Positions 29,717 through 40,385 are shown, counted from the first letter of the stretch. The stretch: 64,000 nucleotides of DNA from Metallosphaera yellowstonensis MK1 (GCF_000243315.1 NZ_JH597770.1:348740-412739); one strand, 5' to 3'. Program-made: numbers and translations. The notes: generated by a model from the sequence alone, not told the origin.

Positions 29717-30737
29717 CATCGATAATGACCTGGAGAGGGCTGGGATAAAGTCACCAGTGATCGGCGAGAAGGAAGCAAGGGAAGCCATAGAGAAAGCTTC
29801 CAGGTTTCTAGCGCTAGACTCCGATCTGAATTCCATGATCACAGCGTTCAATATTTTTCTAGATATGAAGGAGAAAGGGGAGGACGTAGAGATCGTCTTT
29901 GTGGCAGGTTCACAGAAGGGAGGTCTGGAGGCACAGATGAACCTCTCGAAGGAGATAGAGTACGTTATGAAGACTGTGAGACCAGATCAGGCAATCCTGG
30001 TCTATGATAGCCCGGAGGACGCCAAAGCAATTCCGATCATAGAGAGCCGGGTGAAGATTGTTGGTATTGAAAGGGTCATTGTGGAGCAACATAGGGGAGT
30101 TGAGGAAACCTATATACTTCTCGCTAAATACCTCAAAAGGCTGGTAACAGAACCCAGGTACTCCAGACTGTTCTTAGGCGTTCCAGGGATCATCCTCTTT
30201 CTATCCAGCGTGCTGTCCATAATGGGACTCACGTCTTATTTGCTGCCCGTGATCCTGCTGGTGTTGGGTATTGCTATGTTAGTTAGGGGTTTCGGAATAG
30301 ACGAGTCCATAGAAAGATGGTGGGAAAATTCGACCATCATGGTTATAGTAGCTATTCTCTCTACGATCTCGCTAATATTAGCTATTATAAATGGTTATCT
30401 TACAGGAATTCAATATAAGGAGTTATCCATTTCCAGTGCCTCCTCGGTTACGCTGGCCGTTCTGCCCTACTTGACGTTTTCACTTGTAATTTTATACGCA
30501 GGCAAGCTCATATCTAGGGCCATGGATAGGGACGTTAAAGTATGGCATGATGTACTAAAGATAGCAGCCTCGGTACTGGCTTACCTAGTTCTAAGCCAGC
30601 TTTTAAAGAACCTAGAGAACGGGATATATGCTATACAAATTCAGTCGTTTTATCTCCTGTTACTCTCATCGTTCTTACTTATAGCGACATATTTCGCGCT
30701 GAGTATCCTAGAGAAGTCGAGATTAACTAGGGGCTGA
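29691..30737 (+). CDS. DUF373 family integral membrane protein
   Basis: Start chosen at ATG 29691 ([13 protein letters not shown]), ten codons inside the longest frame, because it opens the conserved DUF373 domain. Residues 1-155 are a soluble alpha/beta domain with an acidic YIDIDND motif near the N-terminus. The C-terminal half contains about six hydrophobic segments ([49 protein letters not shown] and three more). This is the typical DUF373 layout of archaea. Function unknown; it is coupled to the coiled-coil gene by a 26-base overlap. Confidence 0.85.
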   Translation: MKTTVIYIDIDNDLERAGIKSPVIGEKEAREAIEKASRFLALDSDLNSMITAFNIFLDMKEKGEDVEIVFVAGSQKGGLEAQMNLSKEIEYVMKTVRPDQAILVYDSPEDAKAIPIIESRVKIVGIERVIVEQHRGVEETYILLAKYLKRLVTEPRYSRLFLGVPGIILFLSSVLSIMGLTSYLLPVILLVLGIAMLVRGFGIDESIERWWENSTIMVIVAILSTISLILAIINGYLTGIQYKELSISSASSVTLAVLPYLTFSLVILYAGKLISRAMDRDVKVWHDVLKIAASVLAYLVLSQLLKNLENGIYAIQIQSFYLLLLSSFLLIATYFALSILEKSRLTRG

Positions 30738-30945
30738 CGACTAGCAACAACTTGTATGACCGGCTGGTGGCCATTTCTCTGAGGATACGAGTAATTAGAA
30801 AGCTTTTCCTGACCCTGTAGGTATAGACGACAAGTAGTAATGCCTACATTTACAGCGTTTCAGTCCTAGTATCTGTGAGATCCTCACTTCGAGTACTAAG
30901 GGAGGATATTTTAACTTACGCTGTTAATTGATTTAAGGTAAAGTT

Positions 30946-32037
30946 ATGGCCACTCAATTCAGGATTGATACTCTCTCCAAGATAAGAGAGGAATTGGAGA
31001 AACAGAGATACCATCTGATAGGAGGGCATAGTGCCTACAAGAAGTGTCACTGGACTCATGAGGCCCTCACTAGTGGGAGATATTGCTACAAGGGGAAATT
31101 CTATGGAATAGAGAGCCATAGGTGTGTGCAGATGACTCCAGTTGCGGCCTGGTGTTGGTTCAGGTGCATACATTGCTGGAGGCTAGAACCAGAGGACATA
31201 GGCCTGGAGTGGGACGAAACCAAGATGCCTTACATGGACGATCCTGAGTATATAGTGGAGAGGTCAATTGAAGAGCACAAGAGGTCCGTATCTGGATATC
31301 TGGGCAGACAAGGGGTTGATCCAATTAAGGCCAGGGAAGCCTTAAAGCCATCTCACGTCGCTATAAGTCTGACGGGAGAACCCACACTATACGAGAAGGT
31401 TGGAGAACTAATAAGGGAGTATCACAAGAGGGGGATTACCACGTTCCTGGTGACCAGTGGCGTTAGACCTGACGTTCTTGCGTCGTTGGAAGAAGAGCCA
31501 AGTCAACTCTTCGTCTCCCTACAGGCTCCAAACGAAGAAAAACATAAGATGATAAACAGACCCATAGTTTCTAACTCATGGAACTTAGTCATGAGAACTT
31601 TGGATATTTTGCCCAGTTTCAGTTCACCCACAGTAATAAGGATGACGATGATTAAGGGCTTCAATATGAGCGATAGTGACGCTGAGGAATTCGCCAAACT
31701 GATTCGTTTTTCCTCTCCGACTTACGTGGAGGTTAAGGCCTACATGCATGTGGGACCATCCACATATAGGCTGACTAAAGACGCGATGCCTCGACACGGG
31801 GAAGTGAGGAAGTTCGCGGAAAAGCTAGCCGAATTGTCTGGATATAATACACTCTCAGAGCATGTGCCTAGCAGGATTGTACTCCTGAGTAGTATTGAGA
31901 GACCCATACAGATAGGTAAGGCATGGAATGAGAAATGGGACTGGAGAGCTCAAGACGTCCAGGACGATATAGAAGGAGAATATAAAGGGGCGGAGCTTGG
32001 CTGTACCGAGGAAGGCGATGGAGGGGAAAGATCATGA
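30946..32037 (+). CDS. taw1: 4-demethylwyosine synthase (TYW1/Taw1), radical SAM
   Basis: Builds the tricyclic base at position 37 of tRNA-Phe from N1-methylguanosine and pyruvate. The 363 residues carry the radical-SAM triad Cys70, Cys74, Cys77 (CWFRCIHC). They also have the second cluster's cysteines Cys34, Cys47 and Cys60, each 13 apart, as in characterised archaeal TYW1. SLTGEPTLY is the GEP-type motif after the cluster. It overlaps the next gene by four bases. Confidence 0.95.
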   Translation: MATQFRIDTLSKIREELEKQRYHLIGGHSAYKKCHWTHEALTSGRYCYKGKFYGIESHRCVQMTPVAAWCWFRCIHCWRLEPEDIGLEWDETKMPYMDDPEYIVERSIEEHKRSVSGYLGRQGVDPIKAREALKPSHVAISLTGEPTLYEKVGELIREYHKRGITTFLVTSGVRPDVLASLEEEPSQLFVSLQAPNEEKHKMINRPIVSNSWNLVMRTLDILPSFSSPTVIRMTMIKGFNMSDSDAEEFAKLIRFSSPTYVEVKAYMHVGPSTYRLTKDAMPRHGEVRKFAEKLAELSGYNTLSEHVPSRIVLLSSIERPIQIGKAWNEKWDWRAQDVQDDIEGEYKGAELGCTEEGDGGERS

Positions 32038-32687
32038 GTGAGGAATGCCTCATTGCTAAGATCGTTTATCTGTCTAACAAGGGATCTGAGGTAACACAAC
32101 AGACTCTCGCTGAAGAACTAAAGATGTCGCAACAGACAATATCGAGGAAGCTCAGGGAGCTAGAGGAGAGGAGTTTGATAAAACGCTCGCTTTCCAAGGA
32201 AGGAGAGGTAATCAGAGTCACTGAAAATGGGGAGAAGCTACTTGAGGAATGCCTCAGTGTACTGAAGACGGCAATAATGACGTCTCACCTGTTAATAATC
32301 AGGGGGAGGGTCATCTCTGGGCTAGGAGAGGGTAGGCTCTTTCTAACGATGCCGTACTACGTTGAGTCGTTTAAGAAGTTTTTGGGTTTCGAACCCTATC
32401 CTGGAACTCTCAATTTAGCCATATATGATAGGGAATCGTTGGAAAATAGGCTCGCCTTAGATACCTCTAAGTCAATAAATATCCCTGAATATAGGGAGCA
32501 GAACAGAGTTTTAGGGGGAGTTAGGGCGTTTCCAGCCTCCATCAACGGATTGAGACCTGCAGCTGTGGTCTTTCCTCTCAGGAGCGTCCATCCCAAGAGC
32601 ATCATTGAGGTCATATCACCTTATCATTTGAGGAAGGAATTGAATCTCAATGACGGTGACGAAGTTACAGTTGAGGCCTATGCATGA
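32034..32687 (+). CDS. ribK: CTP-dependent riboflavin kinase with N-terminal winged helix
   Basis: Converts riboflavin to FMN using CTP, the archaeal solution. Residues 1-85 are a winged helix ([29 protein letters not shown]). Residues 90-217 are the kinase ([26 protein letters not shown]). The fusion suggests a flavin-sensing regulator as well as an enzyme. It overlaps taw1 by four bases, and its 3' end overlaps the convergent FAD synthetase gene by ten bases, so FMN and FAD synthesis are encoded tail to tail. Confidence 0.92.
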   Translation: MSEECLIAKIVYLSNKGSEVTQQTLAEELKMSQQTISRKLRELEERSLIKRSLSKEGEVIRVTENGEKLLEECLSVLKTAIMTSHLLIIRGRVISGLGEGRLFLTMPYYVESFKKFLGFEPYPGTLNLAIYDRESLENRLALDTSKSINIPEYREQNRVLGGVRAFPASINGLRPAAVVFPLRSVHPKSIIEVISPYHLRKELNLNDGDEVTVEAYA

Positions 32688-33331
32688 TTGCAGAAACGGT
32701 TCGTTATCTCCTTAATTATTGAGGAAGTACTACTGTGAGGCCATTTATTTATCCTCTCTTTGAGTCTGAATATTTCAACCTTTATTCCTCGCTTATCCAA
32801 TTCTTCTTTCAATTTGGTCTCGTCCACTCTCTGATCAGGCCCTAAGAATACGATATCTGGCTTCACCCTCTCCACACTTTTAAGGAAGTCATTTTCATCC
32901 CCCAAGAACGCCTCCTTTACATATTTGATGCTCCTTATAACCTCTAGTCTATGTTGTTCATCGTTGATTGGCTTTCTTCCCTTAACCTTCTCAGCGTTCT
33001 TATCCCTAGCCACTGCCACGTAGACATCGCCTAGTTGATATGCCCTTCTCAAAAACTCTATGTGGCCCGGATGTAGGATATCAAAGGTACCTCCAACGAA
33101 CACCTTTTTCCTTGATTCCTCGAGGTAGTTTAAGGCGTCTAGGAGTCCTTCTGCGTACACAATATCAACTAAGGCAGTCTCTAGATCCCCCTTTTCCAGG
33201 TAGTACTTTGCGTCCTCTTTATACTGTATAGCTAACTGAACTATTTTGGGATGCTTAGATTCGGAAATCTGATTGAGAGTTCTCTCAACGCCATCTATGT
33301 ACCTTAGTATCCTGTCCCTCAACTCAGACAT
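32678..33331 (-). CDS. ribL: DUF357-FAD synthetase fusion (RibL)
   Basis: Adenylates FMN to FAD. Residues 1-75 are a helical DUF357 domain. Residues 76-217 are a cytidylyltransferase-like domain with the nucleotide motifs [19 protein letters not shown] and the C-terminal [10 protein letters not shown]. The archaeal enzyme normally lacks the N-terminal extension, but DUF357 fusions are common in Sulfolobales as far as I recall. It is convergent with ribK, which supplies its substrate, and its start overlaps the dphB stop by 13 bases. Confidence 0.9.
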   Translation of the reverse strand: MSELRDRILRYIDGVERTLNQISESKHPKIVQLAIQYKEDAKYYLEKGDLETALVDIVYAEGLLDALNYLEESRKKVFVGGTFDILHPGHIEFLRRAYQLGDVYVAVARDKNAEKVKGRKPINDEQHRLEVIRSIKYVKEAFLGDENDFLKSVERVKPDIVFLGPDQRVDETKLKEELDKRGIKVEIFRLKERINKWPHSSTSSIIKEITNRFCNHA

Positions 33332-34083
33332 TTCAGAGCTTCTACCTCCATGTCGTATAGGTTTCTGGCTGGGATTATTATTATGTGCGGGGGTTTGCCA
33401 AAGTCAGTCGCAAGGGCCTCGCTCATCCTCAAAGCCCTCATTCTCTCGTCTTGGCATCCAAGTCTCTCACCGATGACTACTAAATCGTCCTCAGAGATGA
33501 CTCTCTCCTTGAGCTCATCTTCCATCTTGAGGAGGTAACTTATGGCTAACTGTGCGGTCATAACCATATCCTCCTTTAGGTCCAAGTAGACTATAGTATG
33601 GAGACCGCGATCCCTGTTCTGCTTTATTACGTTGTAAGGAGTAAAATCTAACTTTCCTGATACGGGGAAAGTTATCGTCACAGACTTACCGAACTTATAC
33701 GACGAGAGCATGGATCTAGAAATTGCATAACAATGAACTGACAACCCAGGAATGACCTTAGCCTCATGTCCCCTCCTTACGGCTTCAGTAAATAAACTAA
33801 CGTGAGTCGTGGCTATCATGGGATCTCCTACTGTAGCTATACACACGTCCTTACCGTTCTCAAGGTGGAGTAGGATTTCCCTTTCCCTTCTTTCCAGGAG
33901 ATCTCTCGTTGCAGAGACTACCTTTTTCCCCGTGATCTCTGCCAAAGATTCGGGAGAGAGATCACAACTAAGAGAGGTGTAGAAGTCGAAATATATTACA
34001 TCGCAATTTCTCAAGGTTTGCAACGCAGCGTTAGTAAGAAACCTTTTTGAGAGTCCCAGTCCTATGAAATGGATAGCTGACAT
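33319..34083 (-). CDS. dphB: Diphthine synthase
   Basis: A methyltransferase acting on the modified histidine of elongation factor 2 in diphthamide synthesis. The 254 residues follow the SAM-dependent tetrapyrrole-methylase-like fold: IHFIGLGLS at the N-terminus, [14 protein letters not shown] near residue 80, and [16 protein letters not shown] near residue 112. It is of normal archaeal length. Overlap with ribL indicates an operon. Confidence 0.95.
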   Translation of the reverse strand: MSAIHFIGLGLSKRFLTNAALQTLRNCDVIYFDFYTSLSCDLSPESLAEITGKKVVSATRDLLERREREILLHLENGKDVCIATVGDPMIATTHVSLFTEAVRRGHEAKVIPGLSVHCYAISRSMLSSYKFGKSVTITFPVSGKLDFTPYNVIKQNRDRGLHTIVYLDLKEDMVMTAQLAISYLLKMEDELKERVISEDDLVVIGERLGCQDERMRALRMSEALATDFGKPPHIIIIPARNLYDMEVEALKCLS

Positions 34084-34123
34084 GGGTTTTAACTAAAGGT
34101 TAGAAGTAAAAGGGTGTTTATGC

Positions 34124-34873
34124 TTGGTCTCATTGGTTGATGGAATAGAGATCCAGGGAGACTTACCAGTAGTTTACTCTAGGGCTCTGAATGCCGTAGT
34201 ATTATCTGACGTTCATATTGGCTATGAGGAGGAAATGGCAAGTAAGGGTTTATTTCTGCCCAGAGTCCAGAAAAGGAGGTTCATGAAGATATACAAGAGT
34301 GCTATTGAAAATTTCAAAACAAACAGGCTAATAATTAACGGAGACATGAAACATAGGTTCAACGGACTTGGGAGACAGGAAAGGGAGGATCTGAATGACA
34401 TCTTTAAGGACTTAAAGGAATCAGGTGTCTCAGTGAAACTAGTTAGGGGCAATCACGACAACTACATTTCCTTAATCGCTGAGAAGTTCGACAATGTGGA
34501 GCTTGTGGACGAGATAAGGGAAGGAGAATTAGTAATATTTCACGGTCATAGGGAGATAGAGGTCGAACCAAAGAGGGTTTACGTAATTGGCCACGAACAT
34601 CCAAGGATAGCCATAAGAGATAAGCTAGGATTTTCCAGAAAATTTCCGTGTTTCTTAGTAACTCCTACAGATTTGGGGGGGCAAATCGTAGTGCTCCCCG
34701 CGATAGGCAGTTATCAAGCTGGAAATGACATAAGTCTCATGAGGAACAGTTACATGAGTTCACTCATGAGAGAACACGGTATCTTGGAGAAAGCTAGACC
34801 CTTCTTGGTCGTAGAGGGGGAGGGAATAATGGAATTTCCAGAACTCAGACTTCTGAAGAATATTATTATTTGA
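34124..34873 (+). CDS. Metallophosphoesterase of the calcineurin-like superfamily
   Basis: A 249-residue protein with all the metal-binding blocks: SDVHIGYEEE near residue 28, INGDMKH near residue 72, RGNHDN near residue 109, FHGHR and GHEHP. It resembles the archaeal single-strand/ligase-associated phosphoesterase type, but the substrate cannot be deduced. It starts at TTG 34124. It is divergent from dphB, with 40 bases between them. Confidence 0.85.
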   Translation: MVSLVDGIEIQGDLPVVYSRALNAVVLSDVHIGYEEEMASKGLFLPRVQKRRFMKIYKSAIENFKTNRLIINGDMKHRFNGLGRQEREDLNDIFKDLKESGVSVKLVRGNHDNYISLIAEKFDNVELVDEIREGELVIFHGHREIEVEPKRVYVIGHEHPRIAIRDKLGFSRKFPCFLVTPTDLGGQIVVLPAIGSYQAGNDISLMRNSYMSSLMREHGILEKARPFLVVEGEGIMEFPELRLLKNIII

Positions 34874-34967
34874 GGCCATATGTGTGGGGTAGAAGTACTT
34901 TTAGGTGGCCTTATATTAAGTAGAGCTAAATTCCTACGCCTAAGTTAAGAAGTCAGGAAAGAAGGAG

Positions 34968-34997
34968 TTTATAAAGCAGTATAAAAACTATATACTG
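34968..34997 (+). promoter_or_regulatory. TBP promoter region with three TATA-like elements
   Basis: Three AT motifs lie in a row: tttataaag (34968-34976), gtataaaaac (34979-34988) and actatatact (34988-34997). The middle one is centred 26 bases before the ATT at 35008, the predicted leaderless start of the TBP gene. TBP could therefore bind several overlapping sites upstream of its own gene, which suggests autoregulation. Confidence 0.5.
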
Positions 34998-35007
34998 GTG
35001 ACTCAGT

Positions 35008-35601
35008 ATTTCCAGCTCAGCGGCTTATAAGCCGATTATAAGTATTGAGAACATTGTAGCTACAGTTACTCTAGATCAGACATTGGATCTATATGCTATG
35101 GAAAGAAGCGTCCCTAACGTGGAGTATGATCCTGACCAATTTCCGGGACTCATCTTCAGACTCGAGAGCCCAAAGGTCACTTCCCTGATATTCAAGTCTG
35201 GGAAAATGGTCGTCACTGGCGCCAAAAGCACGGAGGAGCTCATAAAGGCGGTTAAAAGGATAATAAAGAGTCTCAGGCGGTACGGTATAAGAATAGGTGG
35301 TAAACCTAAGATCCAGATACAGAACATAGTGGCCTCAGCCAACATGCACGTGCACGTGAACCTGGATAAGGCAGCATTTCTTCTGGAGAACAACATGTAT
35401 GAGCCAGAACAGTTTCCAGGTCTCATATTCAGGATGGACGACCCTAGAGTTGTCCTACTGATCTTCAGTAGCGGTAAGATGGTGATAACTGGGGCGAAGA
35501 GAGAAGATGAGGTCTATAGGGCGGTGAAAAAGATATTCGATAAGTTGGAGTCCCTCGAGTGTATAAAGCCGATAGAGGAAGAGGAGGAATTAGAAATTTA
35601 A
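35008..35601 (+). CDS. tbp: TATA-box-binding protein, apparent ATT start
   Basis: Nucleates archaeal pre-initiation complexes. The two imperfect repeats are plain: [25 protein letters not shown] with [15 protein letters not shown], then [21 protein letters not shown] with [15 protein letters not shown], plus an acidic tail. The frame is open from 35002 after an in-frame stop at 34999, yet contains no ATG, GTG or TTG before 35083, well inside the first repeat. Starting at ATT 35008 restores the conserved N-terminus and gives 197 residues, about the family length (198 in S. shibatae, from memory). Confidence 0.85.
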   Translation: MSSSAAYKPIISIENIVATVTLDQTLDLYAMERSVPNVEYDPDQFPGLIFRLESPKVTSLIFKSGKMVVTGAKSTEELIKAVKRIIKSLRRYGIRIGGKPKIQIQNIVASANMHVHVNLDKAAFLLENNMYEPEQFPGLIFRMDDPRVVLLIFSSGKMVITGAKREDEVYRAVKKIFDKLESLECIKPIEEEEELEI

Positions 35602-35632
35602 AGGTAATGAGAACAAGGAGTACTGAAGCCTC

Positions 35633-35842
35633 ATGGGACTAAAGAAGGGGAAGTACGTTTACGTTGAACTCGATAAATCTAGGTTCGCCAAGTTGAGAGT
35701 TCTAAAGAAAAGAGACGAAAAGTCTCCAGATAGATATATCATCATTAACAAAACCTTCGTGAGGAGACCTAGGAGTGCCACTGTAGTGAAACTGGAGGAT
35801 TTACCTTTAGAGATCAAGGACAGACTGACGAATATGAAATGA
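35633..35842 (+). CDS. Small basic protein (DUF5622-like)
   Basis: A 69-residue basic protein, MGLKKGKYVYVELDKSRFAKLRVL..., with a small beta-rich look and a conserved-looking DEKSPDRYIIINKTFVRRP. It resembles the short Sulfolobales family DUF5622, of unknown function. It lies 31 bases after TBP on the same strand and could be co-transcribed. The convergent gatA ends 76 bases downstream. Confidence 0.65.
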   Translation: MGLKKGKYVYVELDKSRFAKLRVLKKRDEKSPDRYIIINKTFVRRPRSATVVKLEDLPLEIKDRLTNMK

Positions 35843-35917
35843 ATATTAAGGGAAAATTTGTTTTTGATATGGGGATCCAATTAATTCATGGCACCTAGAG
35901 CGAAAACCCAAATTGTG

Positions 35918-37333
35918 TCAAGGGTTAGCCAGATCTCCCTTGTGTCCCAACGCTTTCTCCATGAAAATTGCAACCCCCATGAGAAAGTTGTCAGATAAGT
36001 ATCTTCCCATTAGCTGAACACCCACCGGCAATCCATTGTAGAACCCAGCTGGCATAGAAAGTGCAGGAACTCCTGCTAGGTTAGCTGTAACTGTACCCAC
36101 ATCCATGGCGTACATCTTTATGGGGTCATCTATCACTTCTCCGATCCTTGGAGGAAGTACGGGGGTCGTGGGGGAGACGAGTATGTCGTACTTGCTAAAC
36201 AATTTCTCTACGGAATTCCTTATCAATCTCCTCACTTTCAACGCCTTAATGTAGAATTGCTCGTAGTAGCCAGCACTCAGGATAAAGGAACCAAGGAGTA
36301 TCCTCCTCTTGACCTCCCTCCCGAAGCCCTCACCTCTATTCTTGCTATAAACCTCCCTCCAGTTACCCTCAACTAACGAGTTATATCCGTATCTAACTCC
36401 ATCATAACGGGCTAGATTAGAACTAGCTTCTGACATGGCAATAATATAATACGTAGGTAGTACGTAATCGACTAGGCCTAGTTTGGTCTCCTCTGCTATA
36501 GCTCCCTCCGATACCATCTTATCTACGAACCCGGTAATCGTAGATGATACGGCCTTGTCTGAGGCTTCCAGGAGATCCGTAAGTATCCCCACCCTCACTC
36601 CCTTAACTGGTATGTTGATTGCCCCGCCTTGTGGAGCATAATCTATGGTAGTGGCATCCCTATCGTCTGGACCAGCTATTATAGAGAAGAGAAGGGCAAG
36701 GTCTTCTCCATTTCTGGCCATAGGACCTATCTGCTCCAGGCTGTTAGCGTAAGCAACCAGACCGTATCTGCTCACGGTTCCGTAGGACGGCTTCAGACCG
36801 AAAATGGACGTGAACGAGGCGGGAGTCCTTATGGATCCTCCTGTATCAGAACCTAGAGCGATTTCCACGAAGCCTGCGGCGATTGCGCTAGCGCTCCCTC
36901 CTGAGGATCCGCCAGGAGTACGGGTCAGGTCCCAGGGATTTCTGGTGGGTCCGAAATAGCTCGTCTCAGTTGTTGAGCCCATGGCGAACTCGTCCATATT
37001 GGTCTTACCCAGTATCACCGCTCCCTCTTCCTTCAGTCGTCTGATCACAGTGGCATCGTACGGGGGGACATAGTCCTCCAGCATCTTGGAGGCGCACGTA
37101 GTCCTTATTCCGTTGGTGGATATGTTATCCTTAATTGCTATGAGGACGCCAGATAACTTGCCCTTCCCCCTTAGTGACGCCTTCACGTCGTTGAGAACCT
37201 CCTCCTCTTTTCGCAGAGTTATGAACGCTCTTACCCTTCCTTCTACTCTCTCTATCCTCTCGAAGCTTCTCCTCACGTAGTCCTCTGGACTCAAGTTCCC
37301 AGATGACAGGTCGTTTATTATATCCTTGATCAC
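35918..37333 (-). CDS. gatA: Aspartyl/glutamyl-tRNA amidotransferase subunit A
   Basis: The amidase subunit of GatCAB that produces ammonia from glutamine or asparagine. The 471 residues show the amidase signature with its Ser-cisSer-Lys triad: the lysine in LIAIKDNIS near residue 67, [16 protein letters not shown] near residue 140, and [14 protein letters not shown] near residue 163. It is immediately downstream of gatC (two bases apart). No gatB lies nearby. Because GatDE is also present, this complex probably makes Asn-tRNA. Confidence 0.95.
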   Translation of the reverse strand: MIKDIINDLSSGNLSPEDYVRRSFERIERVEGRVRAFITLRKEEEVLNDVKASLRGKGKLSGVLIAIKDNISTNGIRTTCASKMLEDYVPPYDATVIRRLKEEGAVILGKTNMDEFAMGSTTETSYFGPTRNPWDLTRTPGGSSGGSASAIAAGFVEIALGSDTGGSIRTPASFTSIFGLKPSYGTVSRYGLVAYANSLEQIGPMARNGEDLALLFSIIAGPDDRDATTIDYAPQGGAINIPVKGVRVGILTDLLEASDKAVSSTITGFVDKMVSEGAIAEETKLGLVDYVLPTYYIIAMSEASSNLARYDGVRYGYNSLVEGNWREVYSKNRGEGFGREVKRRILLGSFILSAGYYEQFYIKALKVRRLIRNSVEKLFSKYDILVSPTTPVLPPRIGEVIDDPIKMYAMDVGTVTANLAGVPALSMPAGFYNGLPVGVQLMGRYLSDNFLMGVAIFMEKALGHKGDLANP

Positions 37334-37335
37334 GC

Positions 37336-37629
37336 CTAACCACCGGTCGTACTGGGCCCTATTATATATCCGTCCTTCTTCTTCTTCGCGTTCTTGATTG
37401 CCTCGTCTCTGGGAAGGGGATCTCTGGGTTGATCCTTTCTAAGCCTACCTTGGCTCAGGGGATGGAACATAGGTTCCACGTCCTCCAAGTTTATCTCGTC
37501 GATCTTATTGAAGAAATCCAGGATCCTCGACAAATCCTTTACTATCTCCCTCCTCTCCTCTGGGGACAACGAGATCAGTGCCAGCGACTCTAACTTTCTC
37601 ACGAGTTCTTCGTCCACACTAACCTTCAA
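37336..37629 (-). CDS. gatC: Aspartyl/glutamyl-tRNA amidotransferase subunit C
   Basis: A 97-residue helical stabilising subunit of GatCAB. The N-terminal [39 protein letters not shown] pattern, with EPMFHPL after it, is diagnostic for GatC. It overlaps the cutA stop by four bases and precedes gatA by two, giving a three-gene operon cutA-gatC-gatA. Confidence 0.93.
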   Translation of the reverse strand: MKVSVDEELVRKLESLALISLSPEERREIVKDLSRILDFFNKIDEINLEDVEPMFHPLSQGRLRKDQPRDPLPRDEAIKNAKKKKDGYIIGPSTTGG

Positions 37630-37949
37630 CTTGAAACACTCGTATCTATCCAGTTCAGGTAAGCCTTTAAACCCTCCTTTATTTCTAGGACTAGGATCTC
37701 AGGTAACTCGTAGGGGTGAAGCTGTCTGAGTCTCTCCATTAATTGTTCTAACCTATCTGAGTTCGTCTTTATTAGAGCGATGATCTCCTTGTCTTCCGTT
37801 ACATCTCCCTTCCACCAATAGATCGAGGTCAGGCCTGGTATTAAGTTGACGCACGCAGCTAATTTCTCCTTGACCAGGACTCTAGATATTTCCTTTCCTT
37901 TCTCCAGGTCAGGTAGGGTGGTTATGACCAGAAAATACTTTCTATCCAT
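37626..37949 (-). CDS. cutA: CutA-like divalent cation tolerance protein
   Basis: A 107-residue PII-like trimeric protein family associated with copper tolerance, though its true function is uncertain. Conserved blocks are VITTLPDLEKGKEISRVLVKEKLAACVNLIPGLTSIYWWKGDV and LHPYELPEILVLEI. It leads the cutA-gatC-gatA operon. The ATG at 37949 is 33 bases from the divergent gene starting at 37983. Confidence 0.92.
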   Translation of the reverse strand: MDRKYFLVITTLPDLEKGKEISRVLVKEKLAACVNLIPGLTSIYWWKGDVTEDKEIIALIKTNSDRLEQLMERLRQLHPYELPEILVLEIKEGLKAYLNWIDTSVSS

Positions 37950-37982
37950 GTGATTAATATTTAGATCAAAGAGGAAATAAAG

Positions 37983-38351
37983 ATGATGAACCTTAACGAT
38001 CTCCTGAACCTGGAGATAAAAGGTCTGAGGGAGGCAGTCAACATGGGAGTGTCTGAGGCCTCCCTCTTGGGAGCCGAGCTCTTAGGTCTAACTCTAGATA
38101 ACGGTGTGGGATTGGTTCTGAGGGTGACCCCTGACGAGAAAATCAGGCAACTTCTCGTCGTGTCCCAGACGCAACTCCCCAGAGAGGTCTTTGCGGTGTT
38201 CGTGAGACCAGACGGCATCAAGTTGCTAATTTATAAAATTGAAGAGATAAAAGAACTAGGGGAATTGCTGGGCAGTGGAAGAGAAGTGATCTACGTGGAA
38301 GTGATAAAGGGTGACCTGGAAGACTTTCTACTTGAGGCACTTGACAGATGA
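37983..38351 (+). CDS. Hypothetical protein upstream of XPB1-type helicase
   Basis: A 122-residue protein with no recognised domain. Predicted alpha/beta: a helical start (residues 3-35), then strands (GVGLVLRVTPDEKIRQLLVVS, VFAVFVRPDGIKLLIYKI). Its last 41 bases overlap the helicase frame, so translation of the two is probably linked. It could be a helicase partner, but this is inference from position. Confidence 0.6.
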   Translation: MMNLNDLLNLEIKGLREAVNMGVSEASLLGAELLGLTLDNGVGLVLRVTPDEKIRQLLVVSQTQLPREVFAVFVRPDGIKLLIYKIEEIKELGELLGSGREVIYVEVIKGDLEDFLLEALDR

Positions 38352-39945
38352 AGATCTGAGACTATTGGAGGGCTTCTCTGATTACCTTGGAAAGGAGACC
38401 CAAGGTCACAAGTTCGTCCTAAACTTAAAGAGGGCAACAGCTCACGGACTCTCGTCACAGGAGGTATTAGAGATCCTAGACAAGTTTGGAGTTCAACTCT
38501 CACAGGAGGAGAGGAGAGAACTCCAGGAATCCCTCGACTTTGACGTATTCTTCGAACTGGAGGGAGACAAGCTCATCGTAAGGGCTAAGGTAGATCTCTC
38601 TCAGGTTCTGAAACGCTTCAGGGTCTCTATACCCTATGATAGGCTTAGGAGAAGATTTGTGACTCATCCTTATTATTATCACATTCTCAGGAGAATATTT
38701 AAGTCCAGTTCGCTGAGGGTAAGGGGGTTAGATCTTTCGTTCTCAAACTTTCAGGTCGGGCTTAACGTTGAGTTGAGGGAATATCAGAGGGAAGCACTGG
38801 ATGCCTGGAAGAGGAACGGGATGAGAGGCGTAATTTCCCTTCCTACGGGGGCAGGCAAGACTCTGATCGGTTTAGGGGCAATTCGTGAGGCTGGATCTTC
38901 AACTCTGATAGTCACCTTCACAAATGAGCAGTTGCGTCAATGGCTAGACTCATTGAAGTCGTCCCTTTCAGGCACCCCTAAAGTGGGTATATTCTACAGC
39001 GAAAAGAAGGAGATATCTCCAATTACCGTTACTACCTACCAGTCAGCCATAAGGCACTTGAAGGAGCTTTCCCCCAGCTTCAAATTGTTAATAATAGACG
39101 AGGCTCATCACCTTCCTGCGGAGAAGTTCAAGAACATAGCACTGGGACTCGTAGCCCCCTACAGGATTGCACTTTCAGCCACTCCCTTCAGGAGCGACGG
39201 AAAACACGTGGAGCTATTCAGACTGATGGGGGGTCTAGTCTATTATAAGCCTTTAGAGGAGTTAGTGAGCAGGGGATATCTCGCAAACTTCAGAGTGATT
39301 CAGGTGAAGTTACCCCTCACAGTTCAAGAGAGGGAACGATACACAACACTACTGACTAGGTTCAGGTCCCTATCTAAGGGTAGAACGATGAGGGAACTGG
39401 TTAACGCTCTGCAGAAAGGGGATGTAGAAGCGGCAGAAGCACTGAGAGTTCACAACGAGATGCGTATGTTAACCGCTTTGACTCAGGCGAAGTTGAATAA
39501 GATAAGAGAGATCGTTGAGCTCAATAAGGAGAAGAAAGTTGTGATCTTTACGCAGTATGTAGAGCACGCAGAGACAATATCGAGGTTTCTAGGATCTTTA
39601 CTGCTCACAGGAAAGATGAGTAAGGGAGATAGAGTTAGAGTCCTTGAAGAGTTTAAGGAGAGCAAGAAAGGTGTGCTAGTCCTCACCACTGTTGGAGATG
39701 AAGGGCTTGATATTCCAGACGCAAACGTCGGGATAATAGTAGCTGGAACCTCTTCCAAGAGGCAGTTCATTCAGAGGCTAGGCAGGTTGCTTAGGAACAG
39801 CTCTGGAGATAAGACTGCAATCCTGTACGAACTGATTACTCAAGGAACCTCTGAGGAATATCAAGCCAAGAAGAGGAAGTCCATAACCATGGAGGAGATG
39901 TTCTATTCGCTACTAGATGACGACACGAAGAAGAAGAGTGAATAG
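38311..39945 (+). CDS. XPB-family superfamily 2 DNA helicase (XPB1-like)
   Basis: A DNA-dependent ATPase related to the TFIIH subunit XPB. The 544 residues contain a damage-recognition-like N-terminus, then Walker A SLPTGAGKTLIGLG near residue 182, Walker B LIIDEAHHLP near residue 263, SATPFRSDG, and motif VI FIQRLGRLLRN near residue 487. The archaeal partner nuclease Bax1 is not downstream, which fits the XPB1 rather than the XPB2 lineage of Sulfolobales. The start is GTG 38311; TTG codons at 38332 and 38341 are alternatives with a shorter overlap. Confidence 0.88.
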   Translation: MTWKTFYLRHLTDEDLRLLEGFSDYLGKETQGHKFVLNLKRATAHGLSSQEVLEILDKFGVQLSQEERRELQESLDFDVFFELEGDKLIVRAKVDLSQVLKRFRVSIPYDRLRRRFVTHPYYYHILRRIFKSSSLRVRGLDLSFSNFQVGLNVELREYQREALDAWKRNGMRGVISLPTGAGKTLIGLGAIREAGSSTLIVTFTNEQLRQWLDSLKSSLSGTPKVGIFYSEKKEISPITVTTYQSAIRHLKELSPSFKLLIIDEAHHLPAEKFKNIALGLVAPYRIALSATPFRSDGKHVELFRLMGGLVYYKPLEELVSRGYLANFRVIQVKLPLTVQERERYTTLLTRFRSLSKGRTMRELVNALQKGDVEAAEALRVHNEMRMLTALTQAKLNKIREIVELNKEKKVVIFTQYVEHAETISRFLGSLLLTGKMSKGDRVRVLEEFKESKKGVLVLTTVGDEGLDIPDANVGIIVAGTSSKRQFIQRLGRLLRNSSGDKTAILYELITQGTSEEYQAKKRKSITMEEMFYSLLDDDTKKKSE

Positions 39946-40385
39946 GCTAAGGGAAGGAGTATATTATGATGGTCTTCGGTGTGAAGGAACACTTTCCCTC
40001 TTTTAGCCGAGAGGAGCGGTGTTCTGGAGACCGAGACCACTGGAGTCCCTACAGGTGACGGATCTACTACGAATTTAGTGGAACCTAATATCCTACGTGC
40101 CACAAAGGCTGGAAGAAAGTCAGGACTGAGCACTTCAAGGTCACCTGAGACCTCCATTTTCCCTCTCAAGATTATGGGTTCCTGCTCTCCTACTACCACT
40201 CCGTCCACCCACGCAGGAGAAGTGATAACGCTCTTGCAACTATCACTGATTACTGACAGTGGAGAGTAGACCCTCTGCCTACCTTCTACGAGAAGGGTTA
40301 CAGGTTTAATAATTACTATATCCCCTTTCCTCACTAGGTCAATCTCTCCTGGTTTACATACTTTCCCTTGGAAAATATAGGGCAT
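39903..40385 (-). CDS. Hypothetical protein convergent with XPB1
   Basis: A 160-residue, beta-rich protein (MPYIFQGKVCKPGEIDLVRKGDIVIIKPVTLLVEG...) without a recognised family. The serine-rich C-terminus comes from overlapping the helicase gene by 43 bases antisense and may be poorly constrained. A minus-strand TATA-like region precedes the ATG at 40385. Function unknown; an RNA-binding PUA-like or OB-like barrel is conceivable but unproven. Confidence 0.6.
   Translation of the reverse strand: MPYIFQGKVCKPGEIDLVRKGDIVIIKPVTLLVEGRQRVYSPLSVISDSCKSVITSPAWVDGVVVGEQEPIILRGKMEVSGDLEVLSPDFLPAFVARRILGSTKFVVDPSPVGTPVVSVSRTPLLSAKRGKVFLHTEDHHNILLPLAYSLFFFVSSSSSE

Noticed and set aside
30738..30945. C/D box RNA in the gap before taw1
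   Set aside because: Isolated ctga motifs occur but no C box at the right spacing on either strand. Only a TATA-like element for taw1 is supported.
37336..37949. Missing gatB as a sign of gene loss
   Set aside because: In Sulfolobales gatB is usually elsewhere in the genome, so its absence from this window is not evidence of loss.
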